Source: Lentilitoribacter sp039986595 (GTDB taxonomy: Bacteria > Pseudomonadota > Alphaproteobacteria > Rhizobiales > Rhizobiaceae). Taken from it: a stretch of 64,000 bases of DNA. Shown here in pieces: positions 60,943 to 64,000 of the stretch. Position numbers and translations under genes: made by a program. Positions within the stretch are counted from its first letter, which is position 1, and every line of letters starts with the position of its first letter. The DNA is taken from NCBI GenBank assembly GCA_039986595.1, contig JBDWQJ010000004.1:372001-436000 (forward strand), given 5' to 3'. The notes under the pieces were generated by a model. The model was given only the letters and a program-made list of their open reading frames with translations, was not told the DNA's origin and did no database searches.

Positions 60943-61494
60943 TTATTGGCCAAATCGTTGTGCATCTTTGAGATATTCAAGTTCTTCAGGTGTGCTTTGT
61001 CGCCCTAGACATTCATTGCGATGCGGGTATCGTTCATACTTCTCAATAATGTCGTGATGATCTTGGGCAAATTTAAATATGTCATCATCAAAAGCTCTAA
61101 ACATCAAAAGCGATTGTTTTTGAACCTTTATGTCTTCTGAATGCATGAGTGGCATATAAGTAAATTGCTTGTGGGGGTCGTCCATCTCCTTATCCCATCC
61201 CATCTCAATCATATGCTGAGCTAGGGACAATGCGAGATGGTCATAGTCGAACGCTTGCGCCTCTCCCCTGAAAATATTGCGCGTAAACTGATCGAAACAT
61301 AAAATAGCAGCAAGGGCTTTATCCGTTGATGTTTTAGTATCGTTAGGTAGATTTTCTGCAAGCATCAGGACTAAGTCTTGAAATCTATGTTTAATCAACG
61401 CGTCACCTTCAGGACTTGAGACAAACCATTGTTGAGGTGTGAGCTCATGGAACCAAAAGTTTAACACTTCGCTTTCCCAGTTTTTCAAATCCAT
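60943..61494 (-). CDS. DUF924 family protein
   Basis: A 183-residue all-helical protein of the DUF924 family: EVLNFWFHELTPQQWF at the start, then FQDLVLMLAENL, ALAAILCFDQFTRNIFRGEA and DPHKQFTYMPLMHSED. The C-terminus has YPHRNECLGRQSTPEELEYL, the family's typical ending. I chose ATG 61494 with GGAG 8 nt upstream; the frame is open to 61572. It resembles TPR-like folds, but no function is established. It is divergent from yejA and convergent with cycM. Confidence 0.9.
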   Translation of the reverse strand: MDLKNWESEVLNFWFHELTPQQWFVSSPEGDALIKHRFQDLVLMLAENLPNDTKTSTDKALAAILCFDQFTRNIFRGEAQAFDYDHLALSLAQHMIEMGWDKEMDDPHKQFTYMPLMHSEDIKVQKQSLLMFRAFDDDIFKFAQDHHDIIEKYERYPHRNECLGRQSTPEELEYLKDAQRFGQ

Positions 61495-61589
61495 GTTTGA
61501 TCTCCAATATGACAAAAAATTCATGTGACTTTCACGTAACTTATAGCTTATCCTGCACTTAAAATATTGCAATGAAAAGGTAGACTTAG

Positions 61590-63437
61590 ATGCTCAAACG
61601 CCTAACTCAGATATTTCTTATTTCACTTTGCTTGGCAACAAGCGCTCAAATGGCAAATGCGGATGACAAAGTTTGGCGACATGGCGCTTCGGCGGTAGGT
61701 GAATTAAAATATCAAAAAGGTTTTGCACATTTTGACTACGTAAACCCTGATGCACCCAAAGGCGGTGAACTTGATCTACCGGCATCCATTACCTTTGACA
61801 CTTTAAATCCCGCCTTAGCAAAAGGTGATTTGGGTGCAGGATTAGATCCAGTTGCACGAAGTCAATGGCTGTTTGAAACGCTTTTAACAACATCTGAGGA
61901 TGAGATTTCATCTGAATATGGATTATTGGCTGAAGCGTTTTCCTATCCGGAGGATTATTCTTCCGTCACATACAGATTACACCCCCAAGCCAAATGGCAC
62001 GATGGCATGCCTGTCACACCGGAAGATGTGATTTTCTCCTATGAAAGTTTCATCAAATACGATCCGCAGCGCGAAAATTATTATAAGCATGTCGAAAAAG
62101 CTGAGAAAACCGGTCCTCGAGAAGTCACTTTCACCTTTGACGAGGTTGGCAATCAGGAATTACCGCAAATTGTTGGTCAACTGATGGTCATGCCAAAGCA
62201 TTGGTGGGAAGGCACGGATAAGGATGGTAATCCACGTGATATTTCAGCAACCACGCTTGAAGCTCCATTAGGTTCAGGTCCCTATCGGATCTCAGATGTA
62301 AATCCGGGTTCCAGCATCACCTATGAACGCGTGGATAATTATTGGGGCGAAAACTTAAACGTCAATATTGGGCGCTATAATCTCGATAAGATCAAATATA
62401 ACTATTTCGCTGATAGAAATGTGATGTTTGAAGCTTTTAAAGCCGATGAGATTGATTTTTGGTCTGAAAATGAAGCAAAACGTTGGGCAACCGGATATGA
62501 TTTCCCAGCATTTAATGCAGGCAAAGTTAAACGTGAAGTTCTGCCAAATACTTATCGCAGTTCAGGCATTATGATTGGCTTCATGCCAAACTTGCGTCGG
62601 GAAAAGTTTCAGGACATGAATGTTCGTAAAGCGCTTAATCTTGCTTACGATTTTGAAGAGCAGAATCGCACGCTATTTTTTAACGCATATCAACGTATAA
62701 ATAGCTTCTTCTTTGGCTCTGAACTTGCATCCTCTGGCTTGCCAACAGGCCGCGAATTGGAAATTTTAGAAGAATTGCGTGGTGAAATTCCTGATAGCGT
62801 TTTTACAACCGAATATACAAACCCGATTGGCGGCACACCGCAAAAATCTCGCAACAACCTACGTGAAGCCGTTAGCCTGCTTAAGCAAGCTGGCTATGAG
62901 ATACGATCAGGCAAGCTTATCAACACACAAACCAATGAACAATTAACAATCGAGTTACTACTTGGTTCACCCATCATCGAAAAGGTTGCGCTTCCTTATG
63001 CGCAAGCACTTAAAAAAATTGGTATCGATGCAAGTGTTCGCGTTGTTGATCAGTCACAATATACCAACCGGGTTCGATCTCGAGATTATGACGTGATATA
63101 TAGTGGCTGGGCTCAAAGCCTGCGCCCCGGCAACGAACAGCACAGCTATTGGGGCTCTCGCTCTGTCAATCAAAATGGCTCCGAAAACTACATGGGCGTC
63201 TCAGACCCTGCGATCGATAAGCTCATTGGTCAGATTATTTTTTCCGAAGATCGAGATGAACTAATTGCTGTGACCAAGGCCATGGACCGGGTTTTACTCG
63301 CAAATCACTTCATTGTTCCGACATATACTTTGCGCGCTTCACGCATCTCATACTGGGATAGATTTGCCCACCCAGCGGAATTACCGACCTATTCCATAGG
63401 TTTTCCTGATGTTTGGTGGTCAAAATCAGCGAATTAG
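61590..63437 (+). CDS. yejA: Extracellular solute-binding protein family 5 (YejA type)
   Basis: A 615-residue periplasmic peptide-binding protein. The signal peptide is about 1-24 (cut after QMANA). Family motifs: FAHFDYVNPDAPKGGELDLP near the start (YejA hallmark), GDLGAGLDPVARSQWLFETL, YRLHPQAKWHDGMPVTPEDV and GSGPYRISDVNPGSSITYER. It is followed by a YejB-type permease gene 123 bp later, so this is the start of a yejABEF-like importer, used for microcin C-like and other peptides in enterics. The real substrate here is unknown. Confidence 0.92.
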   Translation: MLKRLTQIFLISLCLATSAQMANADDKVWRHGASAVGELKYQKGFAHFDYVNPDAPKGGELDLPASITFDTLNPALAKGDLGAGLDPVARSQWLFETLLTTSEDEISSEYGLLAEAFSYPEDYSSVTYRLHPQAKWHDGMPVTPEDVIFSYESFIKYDPQRENYYKHVEKAEKTGPREVTFTFDEVGNQELPQIVGQLMVMPKHWWEGTDKDGNPRDISATTLEAPLGSGPYRISDVNPGSSITYERVDNYWGENLNVNIGRYNLDKIKYNYFADRNVMFEAFKADEIDFWSENEAKRWATGYDFPAFNAGKVKREVLPNTYRSSGIMIGFMPNLRREKFQDMNVRKALNLAYDFEEQNRTLFFNAYQRINSFFFGSELASSGLPTGRELEILEELRGEIPDSVFTTEYTNPIGGTPQKSRNNLREAVSLLKQAGYEIRSGKLINTQTNEQLTIELLLGSPIIEKVALPYAQALKKIGIDASVRVVDQSQYTNRVRSRDYDVIYSGWAQSLRPGNEQHSYWGSRSVNQNGSENYMGVSDPAIDKLIGQIIFSEDRDELIAVTKAMDRVLLANHFIVPTYTLRASRISYWDRFAHPAELPTYSIGFPDVWWSKSAN

Positions 63438-63560
63438 ACTTGCTTTCCAAGGCTTTTCGGATTCCAAATTGCTTATGAGCGAATCAACAATCATTCGACA
63501 TAAGGTCTTTGCGGGCCGTGGGGAAATAAGGTCGTCCGAAATAAATAGGGATACGTACTA

Positions 63561-64000
63561 ATGGGCGCGTATATCCTTAGGCGTATTTTGCTGATTATCC
63601 CTACTATTCTTGGTATCATGGCAATATCTTTTGCCGTAGTGCAATTTGCACCTGGTGGCCCGGTCGAGCAGGTGATCGCCGAACTCACCGGCCAAGGTGA
63701 TTCAACAACCGAACGCTTAACAGGTGGCGGCGATAATTTAGGTGGTGATGAAGGTTTAGATGGAGAGTTTTCCGCAAAATATCGCGGTGCCCAAGGCCTT
63801 GATCCTGAGTTTATCGCACAGCTGGAAAAACAGTTTGGCTTTGATAAACCCGCACTGCAACGCTTCGGGATCATGCTATGGAATTATGTTCGTTTTGATT
63901 TCGGTGAAAGCTATTTTAGAGACATCACGGTCATCGATTTGATCGTTGAGAAAATGCCGGTTTCGATATCGCTTGGTTTTTGGATCTTAATTCTTTCCTA
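63561..64000 (+). CDS. yejB: ABC transporter permease YejB (partial, runs off the right edge)
   Basis: The first 146 codons of a DppB-like permease. MGAYILRRILLIIPTILGIM is the typical start with a first membrane helix; FAVVQFAPGGPVEQVIAEL follows. The long Gly/Asp-rich insert (GGGDNLGGDEGLDGEF) after about residue 45, and KYRGAQGLDPEFIAQLEKQF, are characteristic of YejB rather than DppB. The SD is poor (TACGTACTA), and the gene is 123 bp after yejA. The rest lies outside the window. Confidence 0.93.
   Translation, partial: MGAYILRRILLIIPTILGIMAISFAVVQFAPGGPVEQVIAELTGQGDSTTERLTGGGDNLGGDEGLDGEFSAKYRGAQGLDPEFIAQLEKQFGFDKPALQRFGIMLWNYVRFDFGESYFRDITVIDLIVEKMPVSISLGFWILILS

Noticed and set aside
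1..64000. CRISPR arrays, insertion sequences, prophage genes, tRNA and rRNA genes
   Set aside because: No regularly spaced direct repeats, transposase or integrase motifs, cloverleaf patterns or rRNA core sequences were recognised by eye anywhere in the window.

Overview
The window reads as a compact, moderately low-GC (roughly mid-40s %) chromosome segment of an alphaproteobacterium of the Hyphomicrobiales (Rhizobiales) type. Pointers are the rimP-nusA-ylxR-infB-rbfA order, a PmtA-type phospholipid N-methyltransferase, an ActS/ActR (RegB/RegA) redox pair, a CycM-type anchored cytochrome c next to pheA, hrcA divergent from rph-rdgB-hemW, and an MmcB-type repair protein. No plasmid, phage or intact insertion-sequence genes were seen, so this is mostly core chromosome; genus was not determined.

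Layout. 1-6.3 kb (minus): translation/transcription operon rimP-nusA-ylxR-infB-rbfA, with a small membrane protein of unknown function wedged between infB and rbfA. 6.4-9.3 kb: a membrane protein divergent from an HxlR regulator over two near-identical palindromes, then TfoX-N and MATE genes. 9.3-16 kb (minus): actS, hrpB, polA. 16.0-16.4 kb: a gene-free stretch with a three-hairpin small RNA candidate whose loops expose CCUCC motifs. 16.4-20.9 kb: M20 peptidase, a leucine-rich-repeat protein and a class A penicillin-binding protein. 21-24.2 kb: dnaK-dnaJ. 24.4-32 kb: pmtA, an FMN reductase, pyrF, DUF1330, an NDUFA9-like protein, a tiny secreted protein, uppP, GST, queG and an SDR.

32-41.3 kb is the main accessory block: a PAS-LuxR regulator divergent from an M20 amidohydrolase, a complete oligopeptide-type ABC importer, an aldehyde dehydrogenase and a short-chain dehydrogenase. 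It looks like an import, deacylation and oxidation pathway under a lux-box-like operator. 41.3-54.7 kb returns to core functions: RsmB-like methyltransferase, C45 acyltransferase, lepA, YaiI, VOC, MltB-like transglycosylase, recR, ybaB, dnaX, hrcA, rph, rdgB, hemW. actR follows at 54.7 kb, about 44 kb from actS.

55.3-57.4 kb differs in composition and looks acquired: overlapping small ORFs, a second DUF1330 gene, a ketopantoate-reductase-like gene and long non-coding flanks. 57.4-64 kb holds mmcB, the SRP RNA gene with a clear promoter, nudC, pheA, cycM, a DUF924 gene and the start of a second peptide importer (yejA, partial yejB). No tRNA, rRNA or CRISPR array was found.
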